A stretch of 64,000 nt of DNA from Heterostelium multicystogenum (Eukaryota > Evosea > Eumycetozoa > Acytosteliales > Acytosteliaceae): the NCBI GenBank assembly GCA_003667245.1, contig RCNN01000061.1, positions 1 through 64,000 on the forward strand, written 5' to 3'. The notes under the pieces are model-generated. The model worked only from the letters and a program-made list of their open reading frames with translations. It did not search any database and was not told the DNA's origin. Position 1 is the stretch's first letter. Every line of letters starts with the position of its first letter. Positions 47,356 to 60,130 of this stretch are shown piece after piece. Both the position numbers and the translations under genes were made by a program.

Positions 47356-50300
47356 ATGGATGGAGGTGATTTTCCATTAAATATACCTTCAACTCCAAAA
47401 AATCATAGAACCACCACTACCACCACAACTTCTACATCCAGCAACAATATTATCAACCAACAATTATTTATCAATCCACTTAGTAGTAGTCATAATAGTT
47501 TAACGAATAGTAATAATAATAATAATAATAATATACATTTTATAAAATGATGCAAGTAGTCCTAATAGAGGGTTCCAGCCAACCAGAATGGATTCCGGTC
47601 ATTTTCCAATGACAGGGTCGCTTTCCAGTAGAAGTTTAAATCCACGTCTGTCTTCCAACAATATTAAGTGGAAGTGGAATAACAAGGAAAAAGCCAATCG
47701 ACAGAGAGCTGGCCAAGAAAAAGAGCGGCGCCATTCGAAAAGACAGTGAGAGAAAGCTGAAAAGCTCTGGTCTCCTGAAAAAGAGAAATACTCAATTGGA
47801 ATTCAATATTCCGGAAAATAGTAATGTCACGGAAGGTCTTCCAATTACCCATGAAGACATACATGAGCATGTGGCTGACAATGGAGCTGGAACTCCTGGT
47901 TCTCCTGGCAGCAGCAGCGGCACCAACCGTGATGCTTCATCACCAAACCTTAAGAAAGATGGATCCGTATCGGCCTCACCCAAACTAAAGAATATATCAG
48001 AGGGTGATATCGTTCCAAATGCTTTTGGTGAAGAAGATGAAAAGAAAACATTCTCTCCTAAGGCCTCCAAAGCAGAAATTGAAAAGACTAAAGTACTCAG
48101 CAAAAAAAGAAGTCGGAGCTAAAGGTCAAGAGAAAAGTGACTGCTAACTCAATGTTGGACGATGGTTTTGCTACCATGGAGCTGATTATCGGTGAACAAC
48201 AAAAGGAGACTGTATTCCTGTTGAAGCCATACTTTTCTCACTCCATTCTCCAGGCTACCATGTTGGTCTTTATCATATGGAATCTCTTTTATTTTGGTTT
48301 TCGTGCTGGTTGGACAATCAACACCCACGATGTCTATACCATCTTGTTCTCCATTATCTTTTACATTGTAGAGTTTGTATCTTATTTGGCTACTGTTCTC
48401 CACTTGAATAACTTCTCCAATCCATGTACTATGATTTTGGTGATGACATTGGAAGAGATTCTCAAAAAGCGTAGAAAGAAATTCCCTACAGTTATGATGT
48501 ACGTCACTACCTACAAGGAACCACCTTCTATTGTATCGCGTACATTTAAGACTGCTATCAGCATGGACTATCCTGCCGAGAATCTTTGGATTGGTTTGCT
48601 GGATGACTCTGCAAATTTCCGTGAGAGTCGTGGATGGGCCCATCTTCAAGGTGTCGAAAAGAACTTCCTATTCCAACTGATCTATCGTACCATCTATGCT
48701 GTACACAAAATTGGTCCACCATCTGCCAACTTTAATGAAGATCCCCATGGCATTCTCGTTGAAACCCAGGAGCGTATTGAAAAGTCAACCAAAGAGATTA
48801 TAGATGCCGAAGTACAATGGTTCGTTGAGTACTTCATTCTAAATGCTTGGTTTGACATTGGCTCAGAAGAGCAAGGTGAAGCCACAGAGGAAGAGAAAGC
48901 TTGGCTTGCCAAGTTGCGTGATACCAATTTCTCGCCATACCGTACTATCACCAAAAAAGAACGTGAAATGATCTCCAAATTTTCCATTGAATCGCTTCGT
49001 TCCATTTGGCATGGTAACGCCATGTATCGTCCATTCATTCGTTCAATCCTCTTGAAGAAGAAATATGTTTCCAACTTTGTTAAAGATATGAATGAGAAAA
49101 TGTCATTTCCGTTTCATCACACCCGAAGTTATTTCCAAAGCAGACTATGCTGTATTAATGATGGGTCGTGAAGAAGTACCTTGGGACGAAATCTCGCTGG
49201 GCAATGTACGTATTGATTTCGATCCAACTGGTGAGGTTATTACACCACGTTGTACCTATCTCCGTAGACGTAAACCACCACATCCACACAACAAAGCCGG
49301 TAACATCAACAATGGACTTTTCAACGAGTCTACCAAAGAAGATTTTGAGTATATTGGTCTCCTAGATGCCGATCAGCAACCTCATCCAGATTTCCTCAAA
49401 CGTGTCATGCCTTACTTCTACTCTGACGAAGGACATGATTGTGCTTTTGTCCAGACTCCTCAGTTTTTCAGTAATATCTATCCAGTCGACGATCCACTTG
49501 GTCATCGTAATATGGAGTTCTATGGTCCAGTAATGGAGGGTCGTTCAGCCAATGGTGCTTGTCCATTCGTAGGTACCAATGCAATTTTCCGTCGTCAGCC
49601 TCTCTATGACATTGGTGGGCATTATGTACAACTCTGTAACTGAAGATATGTATACTGGAATGAAGCTCCAGGTGTCTGGTTATAAATCATGGTACCACAA
49701 TGAAGTACTGGTGGTCGGTACTTGCACCAGTAGATATCAAGGAGACACTTGAGCAACGTAAGCGTTGGGCACAAGGTGCAGTTGAGATCTTTTCACTTAC
49801 ACCATGGGGATACATTCGTAAGAAACTTGGTTGGCGTAAAATGATGTACAATCTTGATTCTTGTATCTATCCATTCCTTTCCCCGACTGCTATATTTCTA
49901 TGGACTATCACCACTTATGATGTGTCTCTGGACTGTGCCTATTGTCGTAACAGATCCAGTTATTTTCATCTTAGTAGGTATGATTCCTGTAATGATTGTG
50001 CCCAAGATCATTCAGTACATGGTGCTCCGAGCCAAGCGTCCTTATGAGGCTGGTCAAGTCGGGTCCATCCCTTTGGGTCGAACCAACTGATTTGTGGAGA
50101 GCCGAACAAACTTCTTCTTTGCATTTGCTGGTACCTATATTTCATCATGGAAAACCGGAGCTGATTCTATAGTTCGTCTGTTGAAACAACGTAAGATCAG
50201 TCGCCACAGGTTGGCAATGTGGAATTGGAAGCGTGAATTTCGTGAAGAAACCGATTGTCACTGAAGTGTTCCGCCAAACTAAGCTTGTAAACGAACCAGT

Positions 50301-50681
50301 CAAGGAAGAGGAACATGGTGGAAAGAAAGCTGAACAATCGTTCCGTTCCTCCAACAAGGAGTCGGATGTCATTAAAAAACTCCCGTCTGTTCCTTCCCAA
50401 TCTTTTCCTATTCGGTGCCAATGTGCTTGCACTGGTCCTGACAGTGCTTCGTTTCAATTGTTTCCAAGACGACATGTGGCTTATGATGTAGTAGCAGGTT
50501 TTGCATTTTCAACATGCTGGCATATTTGGTCGTTTATTCCGATGGCACTGCGTCAATCTGAAACCCAATGGCCATATGCTTCATCTTTCCACGCCCACAA
50601 TATATTTATTTACTTTTATTCTAGGTTTTCTTAGTGTTACTGTTTGTTAAAGTTAAAGTTTGCATTCCTAGAATGGCTTAG
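47356..50681 (+). CDS. dcsA: Cellulose synthase catalytic subunit
   Basis: A low-complexity N-terminus (MDGGDFPLNIPSTPKN, Thr and Asn runs, Ser-rich acidic stretch) precedes two or more membrane segments (HSILQATMLVFIIWNLFYFGF, YTILFSIIFYIVEFVSYLATVL). The family-2 glycosyltransferase domain shows all four signature sites: LLDDS (near 48600), LLDADQQP (near 49365), SVTEDMYTG (near 49640) and EQRKRWAQG, the Q-x-x-R-W box (near 49760). C-terminal membrane helices follow (VIFILVGMIPVMIVPKIIQY, FGANVLALVLTVLRFNCF) and a tail near KVKVCIPRMA. Frame changes lie near 47535, 47745, 48120, 49105, 49615, 49720, 49905, 50080, 50260 and 50360. It matches D. discoideum DcsA, which polymerises UDP-glucose into cellulose for stalk, sheath and spore coat. 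The stop at 50681 is a best estimate. It is convergent with TMEM131. Confidence 0.92.
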
Positions 50682-50794
50682 CCAAATTGGCGGAATCAAA
50701 ATAAAAAATAAAAATACAATTTTCAAGAATTAGCAAATGTTATAGCAGATCAAGTCTGTGAAAATATAGATTTTTGGTTATTTGTTGATAACAC

Positions 50795-50841
50795 TTAAGT
50801 TATTGTTTGGGTGATGATGAGTGATTCTGTTGTTGTTGTTC

Positions 50842-50872
<31 letters not shown>

Positions 50873-53800
50873 CTGGTGATTTGTAGTTTGTTGGTTAAAG
50901 TAAAAATTTATTGAACAGATCGTAAGTTGGTTGATAGGACAAATTTGAAGTACAGATGTTTGGAAATTACTTGGAGCTGCAAATTGATCAAACAAGGTTG
51001 GGGTCGATTGCATCATATATTGACTTGTTGAATCAGATAAACTTCTATTGATCCATGAGAATGGATCGGAATCAGAGAGCATCAATTGGTCACTAGCAAT
51101 ACTGTTGATTGAAGAGTCTCGATAGGTTAGTTGTGAGTGTGGACTGGAATAGGAAGACTTATTTGCCATCTTTCCACTTCCAATGACACCATGATCCTTC
51201 ATTTGCTGACTACCACCACTGGTTCTCAAAGGAATTGAATCTGCTGAGGTATTGGTTGAAGTAGATGGTGTACTGGTTGGTGATTGGAACGGAGACAATG
51301 AGTTTGGAGTTAACCAACTGTGAGTTGGATGATGAAGCTCATTACCCATTCCAAATGAAAATGGATTGTAGATGTTGTGTGAGAACTGCTGGTTTAGTTG
51401 TTGTTGAAGTTGCTGTTGTTGTGAGAATAATGTACTAAATGCTTCACTACTACCGAGCAAAGGTGAGTAAGTTGGAATTGATTGAGTAACATTATGAAGT
51501 GGTTGTTGAATAGTTGGGATAGGTTTGTAGCTGCAGTTGGGGATTGGGTCGTTTGTGGAACCTTTGGAACATAAACCTTTTGAGGCTTTTGTTTTGGTTC
51601 ATATTGTTTTCTTGGTTTCGGTTCTCTCTGTTTGAAATTTTCTTTTTGTTGTTGGTGATAGGTTGTAGTTGTAGCTATGGCTTGTGGTTGTACTGTTGTT
51701 GTGGGTGGTGCTGTAGTATTTGGTGTTGTTGATCCAACTGTAGCAGATGCTATAGTTGTTGATGGAACATTTGCGTTTGACATTGAAATTTTCTTCTTAT
51801 TCTCTTGGGGAGCTATGGAAGATGTCGAAACATTGTTGATTGTCTGATTGTTGTGAGTTTGTTGTGGCATGGGCTCAACTTTCTGTGCTTTTTGTTGGAT
51901 CTTGGGCTTCTCATTCATTTCATGTTTAGCAGCTGGTTTTCTTCTTTGTTGATGTCTGTTCGCTCAAAGTTGGTTTTGTTTCTTGTTGTTGAGGTTTGTT
52001 ATTCATTATCTTGGTAACCTCTGCTACAATTGTATCCTCCTCAACAATGGTTGGTATGTTGTTGGTATTAATAACTGGTGGTACAATTTCTTGGCTTGAT
52101 GAAAGTGATGATCCAATGGAGCTACCATCAATCTCTTCGTGGATAGTTGTATCATCGTCTTCTTGTGAAGCAGAAGAGGATGACGATGATAGATTTTGTT
52201 GGGACAATGAAGAGGATTGGCTTATGGTTATAGGGACAGTTGGGAGTTGTGAGGCGGTTAAAGATGGTGATATGGTTGATGACGATGATGAAGAAGTTGA
52301 TGGGTTTGAGGTTGTTGAAGTTGCTTGTTTGATAGTTGATGATGTAGATGAAGTGTTTGACGATGTAGTTTGCTTCACCTTGGATGTAGTTGACAATGAA
52401 ATAGTATCAGAATGTTGTACTTGGTGATCAATATTAAAGTTTGATTTCTTTGTAATCGCACTTTCAATAGTTGGCTTGTCATGCTCATGTGAAACACTTA
52501 GTTTTGTATTCTTTTTCTTCTTGTTACCGCCAAATTTGCTGTTGTTATTATTACTGTTATTCTTTGCGTCCAAATTTGACTTATCTGGCGACTTGGGTTG
52601 ATTTTCTATATAATGATCATGGTTCATTATATGGTGATAATCATTTCCAACATGGCTGTCTTTCTTGTGTGATGATGAGCATTTGTCGAGTTGCCTGAGA
52701 ATAATGAACTTTTAACTCCACGAATTGGCTTATACTCTCTGAATGTTAGGAATATTAGGACAAAGAAGAGGGATTACCATGCTGATAATGAATACGGTCT
52801 TTGCTGGATATTCGTAGAAGAAAGAGGGCTGGAGATGAGTACAAAGAGGCAAATAATCGTGGGGCATTGAACCAATCAAAGTGAAGTAGAATGTATCTTG
52901 GTTCGTTCGGAAAGTGAGCTCTCTCTTGATGAGAGAAGTGGAAAAGTCTGGTTCGTAGCTTACTCCAAATTGGATGGAATCACCAGGTTTTAGTACTCCT
53001 CGAATCTCCTTGCAATTATGAACTGTAAATCCAAATCCACTGCATTTCATATCGCTTCCAAGATAGACATCTTTGATTTCAATTGGCATACTTCCTTTGT
53101 TCATAAGGGTAAATGTTTTGCTGACTTCGATGCGGTTGGTTACTGGTGAAGTGTGTTGAGCATGCTTATGCTGATTCTTTGAGTCGATAAGAATTTCTGA
53201 GTTTACATTGGCTTCATTATGCTTTTTGAAAATGCATGGACTTAGATGTGTTTTGTTTGAGCTCCAAAAGCATTGTGTTATACTCAGTAATATTGTCTTC
53301 CACAATGACAAGTCTACCTCCAGCACCACGTCCAGTCAACCGAATCAAATGGAACACAGTGTAATTGTTTCTCAACAACAAAGTAGAAGAGAAATCAGTG
53401 TTGTTGTTGGGCTGGAAACGAATAGGTCCGAACTGCATTGTAGATTTTGGTGGGATGACCATTTGTGTCAATGCTTCACGTCCAATCTTGAATGGATTGG
53501 GAAGCAAAACCATTAGCTACATGTCCAACTCCATGTTGTTGTTGGTGAAGTTGTTGGTAGTTAGGACTTGAATCGTGGAAAGTAATAGTTTTGAATCCTA
53601 TTTGTTTGAGATAATGATAGATTCTCGATTCTGTTTCAACAGGGAGCAACTCGGCCACAACTGGAGTGTCGAGTGGGTTGTAGATTTCTATATCCTTTGA
53701 TACCTGAGTGCTGATCGTAACTGCACCAAAATCAATGGTAGAGTGGTTGGTGAACTGTTGTGCACTTCCAGATGGACTATTTGCAATCGGTGTCAACAAA

Positions 53801-56800
53801 CTAGGTGCCATAACAACACCACTTGTTTTGATAGTATAGTCGCTGAGCAAATCTGTATGAATAATAATATTTGAAGGAACAACGAGATTCTTTTTTCACT
53901 GCCCAGAACGCATCTCGCTTGAAAAACTCTTCAATCTCATGATAGGTTGTGTATTGCAAGATTTGTTGGTGATTCGGCATCTCCTTGAATACAGGAGTTA
54001 CATCATCGAGATTGATCTCACGTGGTTCAAATACAAGATTGGCAATGTGTGTGCAGGATCGTGGAGGAATGGTATGTACCAGCATATTGCAGGTGACTCT
54101 GGATCAGATGAATCAATCGATGTAATGTGTACAGGAATATCATAGGTGTTGTTGGCATAGAGCAAACTTGGTTGAATTATTTCCAAGCAACACTGGTTCA
54201 AATGTCACAAGACTTGGTTGCACTGTAAACGATCCATCCATTACATTCCAATTGAAAGGAATCATCAGATTCTCGACATGAGTGGTTGGTGATGAATCTT
54301 CCTTTTCCTAGACCTTTGATAGGGCTAGTGACTTCCAATGAAAACGTAGCCGTGTATCCGCTGTCCAATACAATGATGGGGTGATCCTTGCCACGACAAC
54401 ATATACCAAATAAATTATGCTCGCCAACATTTAGCTCCAATCCATCGACTTCAAACTGTCCTTTTCGTTGTATATATTTTGTATTTTTCAAAACAATGCT
54501 GTTGTTAGGTGAAATACTATCGCCAGTGAAACAGTGGAACATCAATGGAAATGGATTTGATTCTTAAATTTTGAAATGTCGTTTCTTGGTTTCATTAATA
54601 CCAATGACACCGAAATCAATCTGTGTTGTGCAAAAACCATCGATAAGTATAGCTTCTAGAAATATGATGTTGAATAACTTACAGATTTAATTTCTTCTAC
54701 ATAGTAATCTTTGATGATATCTAAATTTAAAAGATTTGGAGAATATACTAAGTGTCCATCGAATGCTTGTAAATCTATTTCAAATGTCGAGATATTGGTA
54801 TCAATCAAGAATGACGCATGCTTTGCTTTAATCTTTCCGTTCGAGCGGAATTGAATAAGTATTGGATCGCAATGTGCGTTTGGTTGGATGACCTGACCGA
54901 TCGATGCATTCTTTACAACAAAATTCTCATCCTCAATTAGGAGCGAGTTGATGGTAATAGCAACAGGAAAGTTGTTCTTTAAATACAAATGTTGCTCTAT
55001 AGTTGCGCTAGGATTTGCTGCATCAATTGTAAAACAAAATCTCTCTTGGATGGTAGCTCATATCACCTAGCAAAAACCTGTGCTTTATATGGAACCTCTA
55101 TATCCTTGTATCCCAAAACCTTTATAATGATCTTTCCGCTATAACTTCCCGATACGCTGCTTGTATAAAAAAATTGAGCTATATCGACCTTCTACAATGA
55201 ATTAAATAAAGAATCATTAGTTATTTTGATTCGTTCTTTTAGATATATTGAAGTTTTCGAGTCGTACAGATTACCAGGAGAAATAACATCATAATGTAGA
55301 AAAAATCTTAGATTTGGATCTGGAACCTCCGGATGTATCTCCATAATGCTCAGGTCTTGGTCATGGTTGGCACTAAGGAAATAAAGTGTAACCGATTTGA
55401 AGTCTGATTTGCCAGTGATGTATCCAAAATCAATTTCCGAGGGCGAAACATGTACGCCATCACCAACAGACAAGATCTCTGTTGGCACTTGAATGTTTTC
55501 AAAGTTGGTTTCAATATTGACGATCCCAGTGAACTGACCTGAAAACGACGATTTAAAGTACAAATTGATGACATGTGATTTTGAATATGGTTGAATTTCC
55601 TAAAAATAGATTTCACAAAAAAATTAGTCGATCTGGCTAAATTTTTTTCTTGCTCGCGACAAAAAACGAAAAGCATGCAATCTCCAAAGTTGAGGATTGT
55701 CTATAAGGTCCAACTTACCCATATACTAGTCAAATCGAAATTCTTATTGGATGATGAAATGGTGTTGTGTGTTGTTGATGTTGATGTTGATGTTGATGGT
55801 GATGGTGATGATGGGTTGAGGTAGTAGAAGTTGGTGATTGTTTGTTTGAGGCTGTTTTTGTTTTGGATGTCTGTTGTTGTTGTTGCGGTTGGTTTGGCGA
55901 GGATGATGTTGTTGTTGATTGCTGTTGTGTTATTGGTAATGAAAGATAAAAGGATCCACCATTGGTATAGATATCAGTGATTTTCAAAGTTGTATTGTAT
56001 GGGTTGTAAATGTAGATTGGGTGTGAATATACAGTATCTACTGGCACCTGATCATATATAGGCTCCAATTGATAATAATTGACAGTGGCCAAGCCTGTCG
56101 CTGCAAATATAAGACCACCACCTTTAACTTGTAAATGAAATAACGCTTCATGATCTCCAACATCCTTGGGGTATATAATATATTTACTTTGATGGTTTCT
56201 CTTGGTTTCAACATCTATCATAAGCAGCTCAGTAAGTGACAATGTTCATCAATGAATTCTGAGCGATTAATACATACATAACTAGATAGGAAATCACAAT
56301 CAAAATGTGGACTATCCGTTCGAATTGCAAGAATCTGAATCGATCGATCAGGATCATTGTTTGTAATCTCCATGGTCTTATTCTGAGTGAGGCATAGATG
56401 ACCTTGACTAAACTCCACCAATGATGATGATATTTCAATTTGTCGAATGAGATTTTCTGTCTCCTCCAAATCGTATTCGTCGCTATTTTCACTGCTGCTG
56501 TCGTCAAATGCTGCCTCATAGGTGAATTGCCCGTAGGGGTCATATGTATAGCCCTCGACAATGCCATCAGCCTCGTCATGCTTGCTGGAGTCCTGTAGAC
56601 TTGAGCCTGACTTTCTTTGCTGATGCCGTTGTAGACTACCAGCACTTGCCTGGTGAGCGATTCTCGTTGAAATGATTCCACCTGCAGTTGTCCTGCTTGC
56701 GCTGCTGCTCACAATAGTGATATCCTTCTCTTCTTTTTCTTTATGTACATGACTATTCAAAGATTGTATATATCCCTGTTGATTTTGCAGTGACTGCTGA

Positions 56801-57343
56801 TGCTTTTCTTTTTGTAAGTGCTGTTGCTGCTGCTGTACTAAAATCAATGGTTTAACTAATGGCTTTATATTATTATTATTATTATGATTATTATTATGAC
56901 TATTCACACTATTGCTATTAGCACTTTCTAAAATAGTTGCAGAAGTCGCACTCCTATCATCTTCTTCGAAAGCATCTATATTCGCTCTGCTATTCTTTGA
57001 TGAGGGAAGGCCTGTCATCTGAGGCGAAGGCGATCGCGATGTTTCATTGTACCTAAAATGATAGTAATACTTTCTGTGTTGCTGTATCTGTTGTATCTGC
57101 TGAGTCTGCTGCTGTTGCTGTGAATTGATAGCGCTGACCACCAACTCGCTTCTAATCAACAAAACTAAAGAAGTAAACAAATCAATCAACCAAGATGATT
57201 GATAGATGATGCGGTCAGTCTAATCTGTCTGTCGTCCGAGTGTAAAAGTACATACTGTTGTCAAAAGAACTCAATAAAATGAGAAACACCAAAAACAGTG
57301 ATACGACAGTAACACCTGGTTTGTGAACCTCCGTCGTTGTCAT
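50795..57343 (-). CDS. tmem131: TMEM131 homologue, large type I membrane protein with PapD-like repeats
   Basis: Exon 1 (57343 to about 57257) encodes a signal peptide: MTTTEVHKPGVTVVSLFLVF and a hydrophobic run. A long Gln/Asn/Ser region precedes LVEFSQGHLCLTQNKTMEITNN, the first of several PapD-like strands. Later blocks follow TMEM131 in order: HPIYIYNPYNTTLKITDIYTNGG, VSPSEIDFGYITGKSDFKSV, LYLKNNFPVAITINSLLIED, TQIDFGVIGI, STIDFGAVTISTQVSKDIEI, LLLRNNYTVFHLIRLTGRG, SGFGFTVHNCKEI, and FGVSYEPDFSTSLIKRELTF before a single membrane helix (AKTVFIISMVIPLL, near 52780). A Ser/Thr/Gln-rich cytoplasmic tail runs to about 50895 or 50795. Many frame changes and a few introns (e.g. about 57180-57256, 55600-55730 and 54545-54690) are present. 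In animals TMEM131 binds collagen pro-chains by the PapD-L domains and TRAPP by the tail to promote secretion. Homology is confident; cargo here is unknown. Confidence 0.85.
50829..50871. repeat. (GTT)n trinucleotide tract
   Basis: Runs of TTG/GTT with one CTT interruption at the extreme 3' end of, or just past, the TMEM131 gene. On the minus strand it reads as Thr or Asn/Gln depending on frame. A length change here or just upstream may decide which of two stops (50895 or 50795) is real. Confidence 0.7.
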
Positions 57344-58834
57344 TGTTGATGCTCCTTGTCAATGGCTGACTGATTGATTGATTGATTGATTGACAGTTAT
57401 CTCTATGTTGTTGTACTTGATGATAGGATCTGATCTTTTTGTTTGTTTAATAAATTAATAATAAATTAAAAAACTACTGTGATATTCAAATTCTAACCTC
57501 TTTCTCTCTTTTTGTTTTTTGTTTTTTAATTTTTAATTTTAAATTTTATTTGTATGTGTGTAAGTGTTGTTTGTTGTTGTTATTGTTATTGTTGTTGCTA
57601 GTTGAATGTGAGTGTGCGAATGAGTGAGAGTGTGTGTGTGAAAAGTAACGACTTTAATTAAATTCTAGTGTACTTTCAAAAAACTCAACCCAATGAATTA
57701 AATACAAAACAAATAATACTATTATTATAATAATAATAATAAAAATAAAAAGTTAAGTTGTTATATTATTTATCTTAAGATAAAGATATATAATAACTAT
57801 ACTATATTATATTATATTATACTATATATTATGATTGTTATTACTATTACTATTATTAATATTATTATTGATGATCGGGAACTAATATATAATTGGTTAT
57901 CTATAAATTAATATTGTTGTTATTCTATGTTAAAGTTATACTATTATGTGATGTTAAATGTTATGTTATGATATTAATATTATTATTCTACACATTAAAT
58001 ATTTAATTAATAATAATAATATATTGTTATATATATATTATTATTATCATTGATATCTAACAGTTGGTAAATTTCAAAAAAAAACAACAACAAAACAAAA
58101 CCAAACCCAATAAGCAAACAGTTCATCTCAATAATTTTTATTAATTTTTATGTTGAAACAAGTGTTTTGATCTAAAATTGAGATTGGGCTACCAACCAAA
58201 GAGCAACAATAATTGTTACCGTTTTTTAAGTTTGTTTTAGAAAAGTCCCTTCGATTTTAAATGCTTTCTAATTTCGAATTTGATCAAAAATCACCTTTTA
58301 TTTCATTATTGTAAAAAATAATATAAGTTTTTTTAATCATTATGACTCATTTTTTAAAATCAATAACAAATAAACAAATAGTATTATACTATTATTCAAT
58401 TATTTATGTGATAACTACATTATTAGTTTATTCTATGAAAAATATCAAAAACATGAATTGATCAATTGATCAGTTGTTTATTTTAATTCCGCCTCCCAAC
58501 ATGTTTGTTCAACAACACAATAGATATTTTAGGTGTTGGGCGACATTGTTGAATAAATAGCCCTGGTATTTCACCAGTCAAAATTTTATTATTTGAAGGA
58601 ACAACTGATAGATTGATGTCTTGTTATTGTTGTTGTTGATGTTATGAATGACATAGTACAACATCAAAGGAATAATGAAAGAAGGAAGTAAGGAAGGAAA
58701 GAAGGAAGATGTTATAGTAAGAGTAGGATTGATTGATTCATACAGTACTAGATATTGCAGCATGCATTTCATTTCATTACAATTTAAATATTGAATGGGT
58801 GTTCTCTGATTCTCTTTTCGATTATTAATGTTTA
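57344..58834. other. Intergenic region upstream of TMEM131
   Basis: About 1.5 kb. Starts with a (TGAT)n tract at 57370-57393 and pyrimidine-rich leader-like sequence to 57660. It is then almost pure A/T, with ATT and TA tracts at about 57720-58050. 58470-58800 is the downstream region of the minus-strand TXNDC9 gene and includes a GAAGGAAGG tract near 58680-58708. No gene was supported. Confidence 0.5.
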
Positions 58835-59592
58835 TTAATCATCTTGTTCATCTCTTGGTAATCTTTCATGTTTTGATATGATAGTTAGGTTTGATGAGGT
58901 CTTTAGTTCTAATACACCGGATTGAGCGATACGTTTTGCAAGTACATCTGTTTTGAAATCGTCTTTTCCACCTAAATCGTCGAAACCGACAATTCTATCG
59001 ACTGCTATACCATTGTGGAAGAAGACCAATGTCGGCAACACTCTAATATTCAATTTACCAACGAAAAATGGTGCTTTCTCTGCATTTATCTTTATAAACT
59101 TTGTTGCAATATGTACTTTTGCTAAAATCTAGATTGATTGATTGATTGATAGATTATTCATGAGTTAGTTATAGTTATTGTTGTATTGTATGGTATGGTA
59201 TTGTATTGTATTGTATCTTACTTCACAATGTTTATCGACTATTTTACATCTTTGGAATTCATTATGGTAGAAGTGGCAAACTACGTTGGCGGTGGAAGTT
59301 ACACACTTTAAAAAGTCATTCTCCTGTACTTCTGTGTATTCAGCATTACTATTCTTCATAAGATTCAAAGCTTTCTGTCTGTCCTTCATCTCCTGAATTC
59401 TTCTTTCTCTTATTTTTGCGATTTCATCATCATCATCGAAATCATCATCAGCTACACTCTTTTCATCATCTCCATCTTCTCTCTTCTTGATATAAGTATC
59501 TCTACATAACAATAGTACAAATAAATACAGTTAATATAATATAGTTAGTTAACTTATCTATCTATCTATCTATCAATATACCCTTTTGACAT
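58835..59592 (-). CDS. txndc9: Thioredoxin domain-containing protein 9 (TXNDC9) homologue
   Basis: A tiny first exon (59592-59582, MSKG by splicing) joins exon 2 (about 59503-59226) and exon 3 (about 59129-58835). An acidic stretch (DDDFDDDDEIAKIRERRIQEMKDRQKAL) leads to YTEVQENDFLKCVTSTANVVCHFYHNEFQRCKIVDKHC. There the usual thioredoxin CxxC is reduced to a single Cys (FQRC), as in the family. ATKFIKINAEKAPFFVGKLNIRVLPTLVFFHNG and VGFDDLGGKDDFKT complete the fold, ending RDEQDD. TXNDC9 proteins bind the CCT chaperonin and modulate tubulin/actin folding; they are not classical reductases. The second intron holds (TGAT)n and (GTATT)n tracts. No frame break. High confidence. Confidence 0.92.
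59130..59225. repeat. Microsatellite-bearing intron of TXNDC9
   Basis: The intron contains four TTGA units near 59134-59150 and, at 59176-59217, an imperfect array of TATTG/TATGG pentamers. It is simple-sequence DNA confined to the intron. Confidence 0.7.
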
Positions 59593-59877
59593 TTCTATAT
59601 CTTTATATCTATATCTATCTTTATATCAATATTATGTATTCTAATAATTAAAAAATCAACAATCTCAAGATTAACTTTAAAGTTGACTATTACTATTAAT
59701 ACTAATTAGCAATGACTTGTTTAAAATTTAAACACACAGATCAAATAACAAAGATCAATAGCACAAATTTTGTTTGTTTTTCATATGACTCGTCTTTTAT
59801 AAATTTGTTGATCAACCATAAAATAATAATAACATCTTTAGTTCATTGTATTGTATTGTATTCATTCATAGACACAA
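59593..59877. promoter_or_regulatory. Divergent promoter region between TXNDC9 and OXA1
   Basis: 285 bases separate two divergently transcribed conserved genes. Contains A/T-rich sequence and a (GTATT)n stretch at 59848-59862 just before the OXA1 start codon. No defined motif was recognised. Confidence 0.4.
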
Positions 59878-60088
59878 ATGTTGTCTAAATCGATATTTTC
59901 AAAGTGTGTGGTATTCCCACACCATTTAATGGTTGCCAACAAGCGAATCGCGTGGAATCATGTTCAACAACTCAGTAATACTACAGTTAATGCAAGACTC
60001 ATTGCAGATGCTTCATGCCTAATCCTCAAGAATCAAGCTCAAACATCTAATTTCGGAAGATTCAATAGAAGCTATTCTACTCAATCAA

Positions 60089-60130
<42 letters not shown>

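Noticed and set aside
52000..52430. 143-codon acidic plus-strand frame
   Set aside because: It is the antisense of the Ser/Thr-rich cytoplasmic tail of TMEM131.
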